DNA of 64,000 bases from CAVTBT01 sp963733065 (GTDB lineage Bacteria > Actinomycetota > Thermoleophilia > Gaiellales > Gaiellaceae). This document shows positions 33,435 through 41,849 of the stretch, piece by piece (positions within the stretch are counted from its first letter, which is position 1; each line of letters begins with the position of its first letter). A model generated the notes under the pieces. It had not been told where the DNA came from. It saw nothing but the letters and a program-made list of their open reading frames with translations, and made no database searches. The stretch covers positions 186,001 to 250,000 of the forward strand of contig CAVTBT010000001.1 in NCBI GenBank assembly GCA_963733065.1. The letters are read 5' to 3'. Position numbers and translations under genes: made by a program.

Positions 33435-34519
33435 GACGGCCCGGCACCGGCACCATCATCTCGGTCGCGGCCTACCTCGTTGCGGTCGTCGTGATGTTCT
33501 TCCTGCCGCGCTTCATCGGCGACTTCCGGGCGCAGCAGTTCGCCTACGTCGGGATCTACTTCCTCGCCATCATCGGGCTCAACATCCTCACCGGCTACAC
33601 GGGGCAGATCTCGCTCGGCCACGGCGCGTTCATGGCCATCGGCGGCTATGTGACGGCGATCCTCGTCTCCGACCAGCAGCTCGAGATCGCCGGCCACGTC
33701 TTCTCGAGCGACATGAAGGACGTCTGGACGATCCCGATCGCCGCGCTCGTGTGCGGGGCGGCGGGCCTGCTGTTCGGGCTGCCCGCGCTCCGCCTCTCGG
33801 GTCTGTACCTCGCGCTCGCGACCTTCGCTATCGCCGTGGCTACGCCGGCTGTGATCAGGCGCTTCGAGACGTCGACCGGCGGTGGGTCGGGGATCAACCT
33901 CTTCGGCCTGCCCGGCCTGACCGGCGGCATCGAGGGCGTGGACGTGTTCGGCCACACGCTGACCTTCAACGACTGGCTCTACTACCTCTCCTGGACGATC
34001 GCGCTAGCCGGCCTCGCCGTCGCGTGGCTGCTGCTGCGCGGGCGCACAGGCCGTGCGTTCCGCGCCATCCGGGACAGCGAGACGGCCGCCGCCTCGTCCG
34101 GAGTGAACCTCTCCTTGTACAAGACCCTCGCGTTCGGCATCAGTGCGGCCTTCGCCGGCGTCGCCGGGTCGCTCTTCGCGATCGCCACGACGTTCGTCAA
34201 CCCCGACACGTTCCCGATCGCCCTCTCGATCTTCCTCCTCGTCGGGGTCGTCATCGGCGGCCTCGGGTCGCTCTACGGCCTGATCGCGGGCGCCGTGTTC
34301 ATCTACTTCATGCAGATCTCCTGGGCCCAGCAGTTCGACAGCGTCGTGCCCGACTTCCTGCCGTGGCTCGGCGACCTCGACACCAGCTCTCCGGGAGCCC
34401 CGGCCGTCGCGTTCGGGGTCGTCCTGATCCTGATCATGATGGTGCTACCCTCCGGCGCGGCCGGTCTCGTCCGCCGCATCGGGTCGCTCACCCGGCGGGC
34501 GCCGGGACGGTCTCAGTAG
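33431..34519 (+). CDS. livM: Branched-chain amino acid-type ABC transporter permease LivM
   Basis: Integral membrane protein of 362 residues. Typical segments are IIGLNILTGYTGQISLGHGA, FMAIGGYVTAILV, LRLSGLYLALATFAIAVATP, FRAIRDSETAAASSGVNLSL (ATPase-contact loop) and IFLLVGVVIGGLGSLYGLI. It is the second permease of the liv importer. ATG 33431 overlaps the livH stop. Confidence 0.95.
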   Translation: MRRPGTGTIISVAAYLVAVVVMFFLPRFIGDFRAQQFAYVGIYFLAIIGLNILTGYTGQISLGHGAFMAIGGYVTAILVSDQQLEIAGHVFSSDMKDVWTIPIAALVCGAAGLLFGLPALRLSGLYLALATFAIAVATPAVIRRFETSTGGGSGINLFGLPGLTGGIEGVDVFGHTLTFNDWLYYLSWTIALAGLAVAWLLLRGRTGRAFRAIRDSETAAASSGVNLSLYKTLAFGISAAFAGVAGSLFAIATTFVNPDTFPIALSIFLLVGVVIGGLGSLYGLIAGAVFIYFMQISWAQQFDSVVPDFLPWLGDLDTSSPGAPAVAFGVVLILIMMVLPSGAAGLVRRIGSLTRRAPGRSQ

Positions 34520-34556
34520 CCCGATCCTGGCAGCGTCTGCAAGGAGCTCTCTCCCG

Positions 34557-35804
34557 ATGCACACGAAGGTTCTCGTCGCGCTCGGCGCGCTCGTCACGGC
34601 GCTCGCGATCTCGCTTCCGGCCGCACTTGCACACGCTGACCGCGGTGACGTGGGCGCCGTCGATCCCGGCGTGACCCCGAACCAGATCCTGCTCGGCGGC
34701 ACGTCGCCGCTCTCGGGCCCCGCCTCCGCCTACGCGTCCGTGGCGCGCGGGGCCGACGCGTACTTCAAGTTCGTGAACGCGCGTGGGGGTATCAACGGCC
34801 GAAGCGTCAAGTACGTCTACCTCGACGACGCCTACAACCCGGCCCAGTCCGTTCAGGTGACCCGGCGGCTCGTCGAGCAGGAGCAGGTCTTCGCCGTCTT
34901 CAACTCGCTCGGCACCGAGCAGAACCTCGCGGTGCGCGACTACCTGAACCAGGTGAAGGTGCCGCAGCTGTTCGTCGCGTCGGGCGCCACCACCTGGGGA
35001 CGCGACTCGGCTCGCTACCCGTGGACGATCGGGTACCAGCCGAGCTACCGCGCGGAGGGCTGGATGTACGGCACGTACCTCGCCCGGACGAAGCCGGGAG
35101 CCCGCATCGCAGTGCTCGCACAGAACGACGACTACGGCAAGGACCTGCTGGCCGGTCTGAAGCAGGGCATCGCCCGCTCGACGGTCAAGATCGTCGCCGC
35201 GCAGAACTACGAGGTGACCGCGCCGGACGTCCAGTCGCAGGTGGCGAAGCTGAAGTCATCCGGCGCGAACGTCTTCGCCGTGTTCGCGACGCCGAAGTTC
35301 GCGATCCAGGCCTACGTGTTCGCCAACCGGCTCGGCTGGCGGCCGCTCGTCGTCAACAACACCGTGTCGGCCGCCTCGAACATCATGACCCTCGCCTCCG
35401 AGGGCGGCCGGAACCGCACCGTCGCGGGCTCGATCTCGGCCACGTTCCTCAAGGATCCGACCGACCCGCGGTGGGCGACCGACCCGGCCATGCGCCAGTA
35501 CCGCTCGATCATGGCGCGGTACGCGCGGGGGGCCAACGTGAAGGACGTCTACCACGTCTACGGCATGGCGGTGGCCCACACGACGGTCGAGGTGCTGCGC
35601 GCGGCCGGCCGCAACCTGACTCGCGCCGGGATCATGGCGAAGACGCGCACCCTGAACAGCGTGTCGAACCCGTTCATCCTCCCTGGCATCAAGGTCAAGA
35701 CGGGTCGCGGCGACGGCTACCCGATCGAGCAGGGGCTGCTCCAGCGCTGGACGAAGGGCTCGTGGCAGTCCTTCGGCGGCCTCTGGGGCTATCGGGCGGG
35801 CTGA
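34557..35804 (+). CDS. Branched-chain amino acid-type ABC transporter substrate-binding protein
   Basis: Secreted binding protein of 415 residues with a signal peptide (VLVALGALVTALAISLPAAL, then AHA). It has ILLGGTSPLSGPASAYASVA, LDDAYNPAQSVQVTRRLVEQ and IAVLAQNDDYGKDLLAGLKQ. It belongs to the liv importer by position, but the true ligand may be an amino acid, amide, urea or an aromatic acid. AAGGAG at 34541-34546 precedes ATG 34557. It is closely similar to the orphan binding protein at 10957. Confidence 0.94.
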   Translation: MHTKVLVALGALVTALAISLPAALAHADRGDVGAVDPGVTPNQILLGGTSPLSGPASAYASVARGADAYFKFVNARGGINGRSVKYVYLDDAYNPAQSVQVTRRLVEQEQVFAVFNSLGTEQNLAVRDYLNQVKVPQLFVASGATTWGRDSARYPWTIGYQPSYRAEGWMYGTYLARTKPGARIAVLAQNDDYGKDLLAGLKQGIARSTVKIVAAQNYEVTAPDVQSQVAKLKSSGANVFAVFATPKFAIQAYVFANRLGWRPLVVNNTVSAASNIMTLASEGGRNRTVAGSISATFLKDPTDPRWATDPAMRQYRSIMARYARGANVKDVYHVYGMAVAHTTVEVLRAAGRNLTRAGIMAKTRTLNSVSNPFILPGIKVKTGRGDGYPIEQGLLQRWTKGSWQSFGGLWGYRAG

Positions 35805-35809
35805 CAGCG

Positions 35810-35840
35810 CTGCGTTCGGGTCCCCGTGGAGCCGACGCAG
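35810..35840 (+). terminator. Terminator-like hairpin after the liv operon
   Basis: CTGCGTTCGG (35810-35819) pairs with CCGACGCAG (35832-35840) with one bulged base and a 12-nt loop. No U-tract follows, as is common in high-GC actinobacteria. It lies 6 bp after the last liv gene. Confidence 0.5.
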
Positions 35841-35941
35841 GCACGGCCGCGGCCACTAGTGTCCAGCCCGGTATTTGCTTTCGTGCAACGAGACGTCGCG
35901 GCGCCGCGCCGTTCGGGTCGTCTCAGGGGAGGGATGTCGGT

Positions 35942-36313
35942 GTGAGCAGGATCGGAAAGAGCCTCGTCCTCGCAGCCGTGCTCGTGCCGGCCGCGCTCGT
36001 GCTCGCAGTCGCCGCATCCGGGAGCGGATCGAGCGCCGGGGCGACGACGCCCAAGGTCACGGTGAACATGACCGAGTTCAAGTTCGCCCTGACGCCGAAG
36101 TCGGCCAAGAAGGGGGCCGTCGTCTTCACCGTCGTGAACAAAGGCACCGTGGATCACGACTTCAAGATCGGCGGCAAGAAGACGACAAAGGTCGCGGAGG
36201 GCAAGCGCACGACGCTGCGCGTCACCTTCAAGAAGGCGGGCCGCTACCCCTACCTCTGCACGCTGCCGGGGCATGCAGCCGGAGGGATGAAGGGCGTCCT
36301 CGTCGTCAAGTAG
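35942..36313 (+). CDS. Exported cupredoxin domain protein (plastocyanin/azurin-like)
   Basis: Blue-copper-type protein of 123 residues with an N-terminal signal segment (LVLAAVLVPAALVLAVAASG). The single cupredoxin domain has the expected type 1 copper ligands: His in NKGTVDHDFKIGG, then Cys-x4-His-x4-Met in PYLCTLPGHAAGGMKGVL. It probably carries electrons outside the membrane. GTG 35942 is preceded by GGGGAGGGATGTCG, a good ribosome binding site. A weak hairpin follows at 36330-36359 (CGGGCCG/CGGCCCG). Confidence 0.9.
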   Translation: MSRIGKSLVLAAVLVPAALVLAVAASGSGSSAGATTPKVTVNMTEFKFALTPKSAKKGAVVFTVVNKGTVDHDFKIGGKKTTKVAEGKRTTLRVTFKKAGRYPYLCTLPGHAAGGMKGVLVVK

Positions 36314-36375
36314 CCGCGGTTACCGGCGACGGGCCGCGCGGCTCGTCCTCGTCGGCCCGCACTAAGCTCACCGGC

Positions 36376-38732
36376 ATGACGCCGGACGACCTGCTGCGGG
36401 CGCCGCTCGAGGACGTCCTCGCCGAGGCTCGCCGCCGCCGCGCGGGGCCGCTCGTCACGTACTCGCCGAAGGTCTTCATCCCGCTGACGACGCTCTGCCG
36501 GGATGTCTGCGGCTACTGCACGTTCGCGCGGCCGCCGCGCCGCGGCGAGCGGGCGTTCATGGACCGAGGAGGACGTGCTCGGCGATCGCCCGAGCGGGCG
36601 CCGCCGCCGGCTGCTCCGAGGCGCTCTTCACGCTCGGCGACAAGCCGGAGCGCCGCTACCGGGTGGCGCGCGACGAGCTGGCGGCCCTCGGCTGCGGAAC
36701 GACGATCGACTACCTGGAGCATTGCGCCCGGGTCGTCCTCGAAGAGACCGGCCTCCTGCCGCACCTGAACCCTGGCGTGATGACGCGTGACGAGCTCGAG
36801 CGCCTGCGGCCCGTCAGCGCCTCCATGGGGATCATGCTGGAGACGACCGCCGAGCGGCTCGGCACACGAGGCGGGCCGCACTGGGCCTCCCCGGACAAGG
36901 TGCCGGCGCTGCGGCTCGAGACGATCCGGCTCGCCGGGGAGCTCCGCATCCCCTTCACGAGCGGGATCCTGATCGGGATCGGCGAGACACGGCAGGAGCG
37001 GCTCGACGCGCTGCTCGCGCTCGGCGCACTCGCGGAGGAGCACGGACATCTCCAGGAGGTCATCGTCCAGAACTTCCGGGCGAAGCCCGGCACGCGGATG
37101 GCCGATGCGCCCGAGCCGTCGCTCGACGATCACCTCTGGACGATCGCGGCCGCGCGAATCACGCTGCCGGCGGCGGTGCACGTCCAGGCGCCCCCGAACC
37201 TCGCGTTCGACGCCTTCGCCCGCCTGCTGGACGCGGGCATCGACGACTGGGGCGGCGTGTCCCCGGTGACGATCGACCACGTCAATCCCGAAGCGCCGTG
37301 GCCCGAGATCGAGCGGCTGGAGCAGGCCACGCGCGGGCGCGGCCTCGAGCTCGCCGCGCGGCTTCCCGTCTACCCCGAGTACGTGGACGGCGCCTGGCTC
37401 GACCCGGCCGTCATGCCGACGGTGCTCCGTTCGTCCGACGCGGCGGGGCTGGCGCGCGAGGGCCGCTGGTCACCGGGCCACGACGACCCGCTGCCGTTCG
37501 TGGTGCGCCGCGGCGCGCTGCCGCTCGATCTCGACGGCGACCAGCTCGGCGAGGACGAGCTGGTGCGTCTGCTGCGCACACGCGGTGATGATCGCCTCCG
37601 CGTCTTCGCCGCCGCCGACCGGCTGCGTCGTGAGGTCTGCGGCGACGAGGTCACGTACGTCGTCACACGCAACGTCCAGTACACGAACGTCTGCTACTTC
37701 CGCTGCGGCTTCTGTGCGTTCTCCAAGGGCAAGCTCGCGGCGAACCTGCGCGGCCCGGCGTACCTCGTCCCCCTGCACGAGATCGTCCGGCGAGCGCAGG
37801 AGGCGTGGGAGCGCGGTGCGACCGAGATCTGCCTCCAGGGCGGCATCCACCCGGCCTTCACGGGCCAGACGTACGCGGACATCGTCACCGCCATCAAGGC
37901 CGCCGTGCCGGGCATCCACGTGCACGCCTTCTCGGCGCTCGAGGTCTGGCAGGGCGCCGCGACGCTCGGGCTGGAGCTCGAGCCGTACCTGGCGATGCTG
38001 CGCGACCTCGGGCTGTCGTCGCTCCCCGGTACGGCCGCGGAGATCCTCGACGACGAGGTGCGCGCGGTCATCTGCCCGGACAAGGTGTCCACCGATCAAT
38101 GGCTGCGAGTTCACGACACGGCGCATCGCGTGGGGCTGCGCTCCAACGTGACGATGATGTTCGGTCACGTCGAGGGGCACGAGCACGTCGCTCGCCACCT
38201 GATCCGCGCCCGGGAGCAGCAGCGGCGCAGCGGCGGCTTCACGGAGTTCGTTCCGCTGCCGTTCGTGCACATGGAGGCGCCGATGTATCTCCAGGGGCGG
38301 GCTCGCCGCGGGCCGACGTTCGGCGAGGTGCTGCTCGCCCACGCCGTCGCGCGGCTCGCGCTGCATCCGTGGATCACGAACATCCAGGCGTCGTGGGTGA
38401 AGCTCGGGCCCGACGGGGTGCGCGCTGCGCTGGCCGCCGGCGTGAACGATCTCGGCGGGACGCTCATGAACGAGTCGATCTCCCGTGCGGCCGGCTCCGA
38501 GTGGGGCCAGGAGCAGCCGCCGGAGCGCATGGAGGAGCTGATCCGATCCGCCGGCCGCGTCCCGAGGCAGCGGACGACGCTGTACGGCGAGGTGCCGGAG
38601 GAACGGCGCCGCGCCTCGTTCGGCGCCCCGCCGCTCGCCGAGCCGTTGAACCCGCCTGTGCGCGACGCCGGCCTCGTCGCGCCGCCGCGGCTCGTCCGGC
38701 CGGGGCTGGCCGGCGTCGCGGCCGCCTCGTAG
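36376..38732 (+). CDS. fbiC: Bifunctional FO synthase (CofG/CofH fusion), interrupted by two single-base insertions
   Basis: Radical SAM enzyme pair that makes the deazaflavin FO, the chromophore of F420. The N-terminal CofG half has CRDVCGYCTFARPP (CxxxCxxC) and the C-terminal CofH half has YFRCGFCAFSKGKL. The fusion order and total size of about 785 residues match actinobacterial FbiC. The frame shifts twice within 21 nt, at about 36561 (ATGGACC) and 36581 (CTCGGCG). Dropping one G at each site restores FMTEEDVLAIARAGAAAGC and EALFTLGDKPERRYRVARDE. Because F420 enzymes are present, these are more likely assembly errors than true inactivation. ATG 36376 has TAAGCT 7 nt upstream. Confidence 0.9.
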
Positions 38733-38767
38733 CATTCTCGGTCTACTCCCCGACGATCGGAGGCGAG

Positions 38768-39100
38768 ATGCTCGGGGCCGTCGGTCTCCTCGTGCGCCGC
38801 AGCGCGGTCGTGGCGGTGATCGCGCTGGGGATTGCGGCTCTCGTCGCGGCGGTCTTGCCGGGCGACTTCACGGATCGCTTCGGGGTGACGGCGTTCGCGG
38901 CGGGCGGCGTGGTCCTCATGTTCGCCGGCACCGGTTCGTCGCCCGCCATGGACCGCGCGGTCGGCCAGGAGGCCCGGGGCATCGTCGGCCGGCTGATGGG
39001 TCATCCCGACGAGACCTTCCAACCGGTGCCCTCGGCGTCCGGCGTGCTGCTCGTCGCTGCGTTGATCGTGTTCGCGGTCGCGATCGGCGTCGCCGTCTGA
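38768..39100 (+). CDS. Hypothetical membrane protein
   Basis: A 110-residue protein with three hydrophobic stretches (AVVAVIALGIAALVAAVL, FGVTAFAAGGVVLMFAG, ASGVLLVAALIVFAVAIGVA). I do not recognise a family. ATG 38768 has GGAGG at 38759-38763, an ideal spacing of 4-5 nt. It follows fbiC by 35 bp on the same strand and may be co-transcribed. Confidence 0.65.
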   Translation: MLGAVGLLVRRSAVVAVIALGIAALVAAVLPGDFTDRFGVTAFAAGGVVLMFAGTGSSPAMDRAVGQEARGIVGRLMGHPDETFQPVPSASGVLLVAALIVFAVAIGVAV

Positions 39101-39145
39101 GGGTTCGTGCGATGAGGTCTGCAGCCCGAAGCGGTCTCTTCCTCC

Positions 39146-39703
39146 GTGGCAGCGGCGTGCCACCCTGTGCTGAAGGCCTATGTCGACCCGAGGCTGTCCC
39201 GGATCGCGGAGGCCTGGGTCGGCTTCCCGGTGGAGGTGCGGTGCTTCCCGAGCGACACGTGGAGGCTGGTGGTCGCCGAGCGCGACGCCTGGTACGGCGA
39301 CTGGCCCGACCAGACGACCATCGGCTTCGCCGAGAGCGATGCCGACCGGATCTGGTTCGACTCGCGGATTTGCGGCCAGCTGGCCACACTCGACGCTCGC
39401 AGCGGGGTGCCGGACCCGGAGTTGGATCCGTCTCTCGACCTCGCGGACGCGATCGCCAACCTCTCCCACGAGATCGCGCACATCGACGATCCCGACGGCG
39501 ACGAAGCCGAGACGGAGTGCGCGGCGGTCCAGCGAGCCGCTTGGACCGCGATGCAGCTCGGCGCGTCGGCACAGGAGGCCCGGAGCCTGGCCGAGAGGTA
39601 CTGGCGACTGTCCTACCCCGAGAACTTTGCGGAGTACCGAACGGACGAGTGCCGCAACGGCGGCGAGCTCGACGAGCACCCGAATACGAGCCGCTGGCCG
39701 TAG
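39146..39703 (+). CDS. Hypothetical protein with an HExxH motif
   Basis: Protein of about 185 residues, not recognised. A SHEIAHIDDPDGDEAETECA segment carries HExxH followed by acidic residues, so a zincin-like metal site is possible. The rest (RIWFDSRICGQLATLDARSG, WRLSYPENFAEYRTDECRNG) is soluble and Trp/Tyr-rich, without signal peptide. GTG 39146 is an uncertain start. Confidence 0.6.
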   Translation: MAAACHPVLKAYVDPRLSRIAEAWVGFPVEVRCFPSDTWRLVVAERDAWYGDWPDQTTIGFAESDADRIWFDSRICGQLATLDARSGVPDPELDPSLDLADAIANLSHEIAHIDDPDGDEAETECAAVQRAAWTAMQLGASAQEARSLAERYWRLSYPENFAEYRTDECRNGGELDEHPNTSRWP

Positions 39704-39711
39704 ACGCGCGG

Positions 39712-40323
39712 CTAGCGGATCGCGCCCCGAACGATGCCGGCGGCCACGCTCGCGCCCCAGCGCGGCAGACCGGTGCGCGCCGTGTCGAGCGCGCGGCGCA
39801 ACGCCTCGGCCGCCTCGCCGCCGTGCACGCCGGCGCCGTGGCCGACGAGGAGATGCTCCGGCTCGTAGCGACCCAGCGCTCGGGGCGGCTTCACGAGTCG
39901 GAGCAGCGGATGGACAGCCGCGAGCTCGCCTCCCGCCATGAACCGGTTCGTGCCGATCGCATCGGCGAGCGCGAGCACCTGCAGCTCCGGCCACCACAGC
40001 GCGACCTCCCGCCACCTGGGCCGGCTCACCAGCGGGACGATCTCGAAGGGCGTGCCCGGGAGCGACGCCGGGACGACGTGGTGGTCGACGCCGAGCCGGG
40101 CCGCGATCGCCGCGGAGTCCCGGTTGTGGCGGTCGAGCAGCTGGACGACAGCGGCCGGCTCGCCCAGCGCCGCGATCCGCTCGTCCAGACCCGGGACGTC
40201 GACCGGATCGAGCAGCCAGACGCGCCTGCCGGTTGCGAGGGCGTGCGATGTCCGCATGAAGCGTTCCTCGAGCGCCCAGCCAAAGCCCGCGCCGCCCAGG
40301 TCGTCGACGAGGCGATGGCTCAC
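39712..40323 (-). CDS. Metallo-beta-lactamase-fold-like hypothetical protein
   Basis: Protein of 203 residues. The pattern VWLLDPVDVPGLDERIAALG, VQLLDRHNRDSAAIAARLGV and EHLLVGHGAGVHGGEAAEAL resembles MBL-fold proteins (strand, DxxD/H loop, later GH motif), but the usual HxHxDH motif is replaced by LLDRHNRDS, so metal binding is doubtful. ATG 40323 overlaps the stop of the DsbA-like selenoprotein gene (ATGA), so the two are translationally coupled. Function unknown. Confidence 0.65.
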   Translation of the reverse strand: MSHRLVDDLGGAGFGWALEERFMRTSHALATGRRVWLLDPVDVPGLDERIAALGEPAAVVQLLDRHNRDSAAIAARLGVDHHVVPASLPGTPFEIVPLVSRPRWREVALWWPELQVLALADAIGTNRFMAGGELAAVHPLLRLVKPPRALGRYEPEHLLVGHGAGVHGGEAAEALRRALDTARTGLPRWGASVAAGIVRGAIR

Positions 40324-40934
40324 TGCGCGTTCGCCGCCGCGAGTTGCGCGAACGCCTGCTCGAAGATCGCCTCAGGCTGCGCTCCGAGGACGAGCAGCCG
40401 CCGGTCGAGGACGAACGCCGGCACGCCCGTGACGCCGATCGAGACGGCTCGTCCCGTCAGCGCCTCGACGACGTCGCGGAACCGCTCGCCGGCGAGCACA
40501 TCCTCCACGTCGTCGCTCGGCAGGCCGACCTCCGCTGCGAGCGCGCGCAGCTCGTCCACGCTGCCGATGTCCCGGCTCTCCTGCCAGTAGGCGTCCATCA
40601 GCCGGTCGTGGAAGGCGCCGTGCAGCCCGCGCTCGCGTGCGAGCTCGCCGAGCCGAAGCGCCGCGTTCGTGTTGGGGACGAGCTCCGGATGCGGCCGGTA
40701 TTCCAGGCCGCGCGCCGCGAACATCGCGGCGGTTCGAGCGATGCCCTCCTCGCCGTAGCGGGCGAGAAGGCGCTCCCGCGGCAGGCCTTCCGCGGGGTAC
40801 TCCGGGTGCAGATCGAAGGGCAGCCACACGACCTCGGCACCGAACCGGTGCTCGAGCCACGCAGCCGTCGGCTGGGCCGCGCGGCAGAAGGGTCAGATGT
40901 AGTCCGACCAGATCGCGACGGCATGGTCGCTCAT
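40320..40934 (-). CDS. DsbA/FrnE-family thioredoxin-fold selenoprotein (in-frame TGA read as Sec14, UPFC active site)
   Basis: Reading through the in-frame TGA at 40893-40895 gives a 204-residue protein that starts MSDHAVAIWSDYI-Sec-PFC-RAAQPTAAW. Family members (FrnE-like DsbA proteins) have W-S-D-x-x-C-P-F-C here, so the TGA replaces the first active-site Cys, leaving C17 as partner. The rest matches the family: helical insert with FAARGLEYRPHPELVPNTNA, HGAFHDRLMDAYWQES, and the cis-Pro strand SIGVTGVPAFVLDRRLLVLG. Without readthrough the N-terminal strand and active site would be lost. ATG 40934 has TAGCCT 6 nt upstream. It is probably a cytoplasmic thiol/selenol oxidoreductase. Confidence 0.85.
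40862..40874 (-). other. Possible SECIS hairpin after the Sec codon of the DsbA-like gene
   Basis: On the mRNA, 19 to 31 nt after the TGA, CAGCC (40874-40870) pairs perfectly with GGCUG (40866-40862) around a GAC triloop; weaker outer pairs are possible. Position fits a bacterial SECIS, but the loop lacks a clear GU, so support is limited. Confidence 0.3.
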
Positions 40935-40993
40935 CGCGCGAGGCTAGCCGCCGGGCCGCGGCGCGTGCGGACCCGGCGGCCACCTCGACCGCC

Positions 40994-41494
40994 CTAGGAC
41001 GCGGGCGGGATGAGGACTGCGTTGACGACGTGGATGACACCGTTCGACGCCGCGATGTCGGTCTTCGTGACCTTCGACGTGTTGACGAGGACCGAGCCGT
41101 TCTTCACGCGGATGTTCAGCGCCGGCCCGGCAAGCGTCTTGGCCGAGCGCAGCTTCACGACCTGTGCCGCCGTGACCTTGCCCTTGACCACGTGGTAGAG
41201 CAGCACCTTCCGCAGCAGCGCCCGGTCCCGCTGCAGCTTCGCCAGGGTCGCAGCCGGCACCTTCTTGAAGGCGGCGTCCGTTGGCGCGAAGACGGTGAGA
41301 TTGCCCTTGCCGGTGAGCGCCGAGGCGAGGCCCGCCTGCTTCACGAGCGACACGAGCGTCGTGAACTGGCCGGCGGCGACGGCTGTCTGGACGATGTTCT
41401 TCGTGGCTCGCGGCGAGGTGGCCCGCTCGGGTGCAGCGCCGGCTGCGGCGGGGATGGCGACGACGACGGCGAGTACGAGGGCGATGCGCTTCAC
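40994..41494 (-). CDS. Exported fasciclin (FAS1) domain protein
   Basis: Secreted protein of 166 residues with a signal peptide (IALVLAVVVAIPAAAGA) and one FAS1 domain. Typical segments are NIVQTAVAAGQFTTLVSLVK, GNLTVFAPTDAAFKKVPAAT, LLYHVVKGKVTAAQV and NGVIHVVNAVLIPP. FAS1 domains mediate adhesion or matrix contact. GTG 41494 has AAGGAGGA upstream. It is the second gene after DUF378 (29-bp gap), probably one operon under the CarH-like regulator's promoter region. Confidence 0.93.
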   Translation of the reverse strand: MKRIALVLAVVVAIPAAAGAAPERATSPRATKNIVQTAVAAGQFTTLVSLVKQAGLASALTGKGNLTVFAPTDAAFKKVPAATLAKLQRDRALLRKVLLYHVVKGKVTAAQVVKLRSAKTLAGPALNIRVKNGSVLVNTSKVTKTDIAASNGVIHVVNAVLIPPAS

Positions 41495-41523
41495 GATGGT
41501 TCCTCCTTGATCGGGGTTGGCGG

Positions 41524-41754
41524 TTACGCGGTGACCGCGGAGCGGGAGCGGCCGGCGACGCCGGCGAGCCTGAGCGCCTGGTAGACGGCGGAGAGCCCGA
41601 CGAGCCCGTAGACGATCCGCGTCGCGGCGTTGGTCTCGCCGAACTCGAGCCCGAAGACCTCGGCGACGAGGTCGAACTCGGCGACGGCGACAAGGCCCCA
41701 GTTGAGCCCGCCCACGATGAGCAGGGCGGTGGTGAGTAGATCGAGTCCCTTCAC
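41524..41754 (-). CDS. DUF378 domain-containing small membrane protein
   Basis: A 76-residue protein that matches DUF378: it starts MKGLDLLTTALLIVGGLNWG, then LVAVAEFDLVAEVFG and a second helix RIVYGLVGLSAVYQALRL. The function of this family is unknown. GTG 41754 has AAGGAGG directly upstream. Its promoter (TTGACA/TACTAT with 19-bp spacer, on the complement at 41818-41788) faces and overlaps the promoter of the CarH-like gene. Confidence 0.9.
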   Translation of the reverse strand: MKGLDLLTTALLIVGGLNWGLVAVAEFDLVAEVFGLEFGETNAATRIVYGLVGLSAVYQALRLAGVAGRSRSAVTA

Positions 41755-41767
41755 TGCTGCCTCCTTC

Positions 41768-41842
41768 TGTCTAGATTTTGTCTAGAGATAGTACTGCCAC
41801 CGCACCGCGTCTTGTCAAACATCTGTTCAAGTTCTGTACGAT
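41768..41842. promoter_or_regulatory. Divergent promoter region with 11-bp iterated TGT repeats (probable CarH/LitR operator)
   Basis: Three units start with TGT at 41813, 41824 and 41835 (TGTCAAACATC, TGTTCAAGTTC, TGTACGATCCT), exactly 11 bp apart. Two TGTCTAGA units start at 41768 and 41779, also 11 bp apart. CarH-type regulators are known to bind direct repeats of 11 bp as tetramers. A promoter toward the regulator (TTGTCA 41812-41817, 19 bp, TACGAT 41837-41842) and one toward DUF378 (TTGACA 41818-41813, 19 bp, TACTAT 41793-41788 on the complement) share the first repeat. Spacers of 19 bp are typical of MerR-family targets. Confidence 0.7.
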
Positions 41843-41849
41843 CCTCCGC

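Noticed and set aside
36540..36600. Programmed frameshifting in fbiC
   Set aside because: Two separate +1 events 20 nt apart without slippery sequence or stimulatory structure are not a known recoding pattern; sequence error is simpler.
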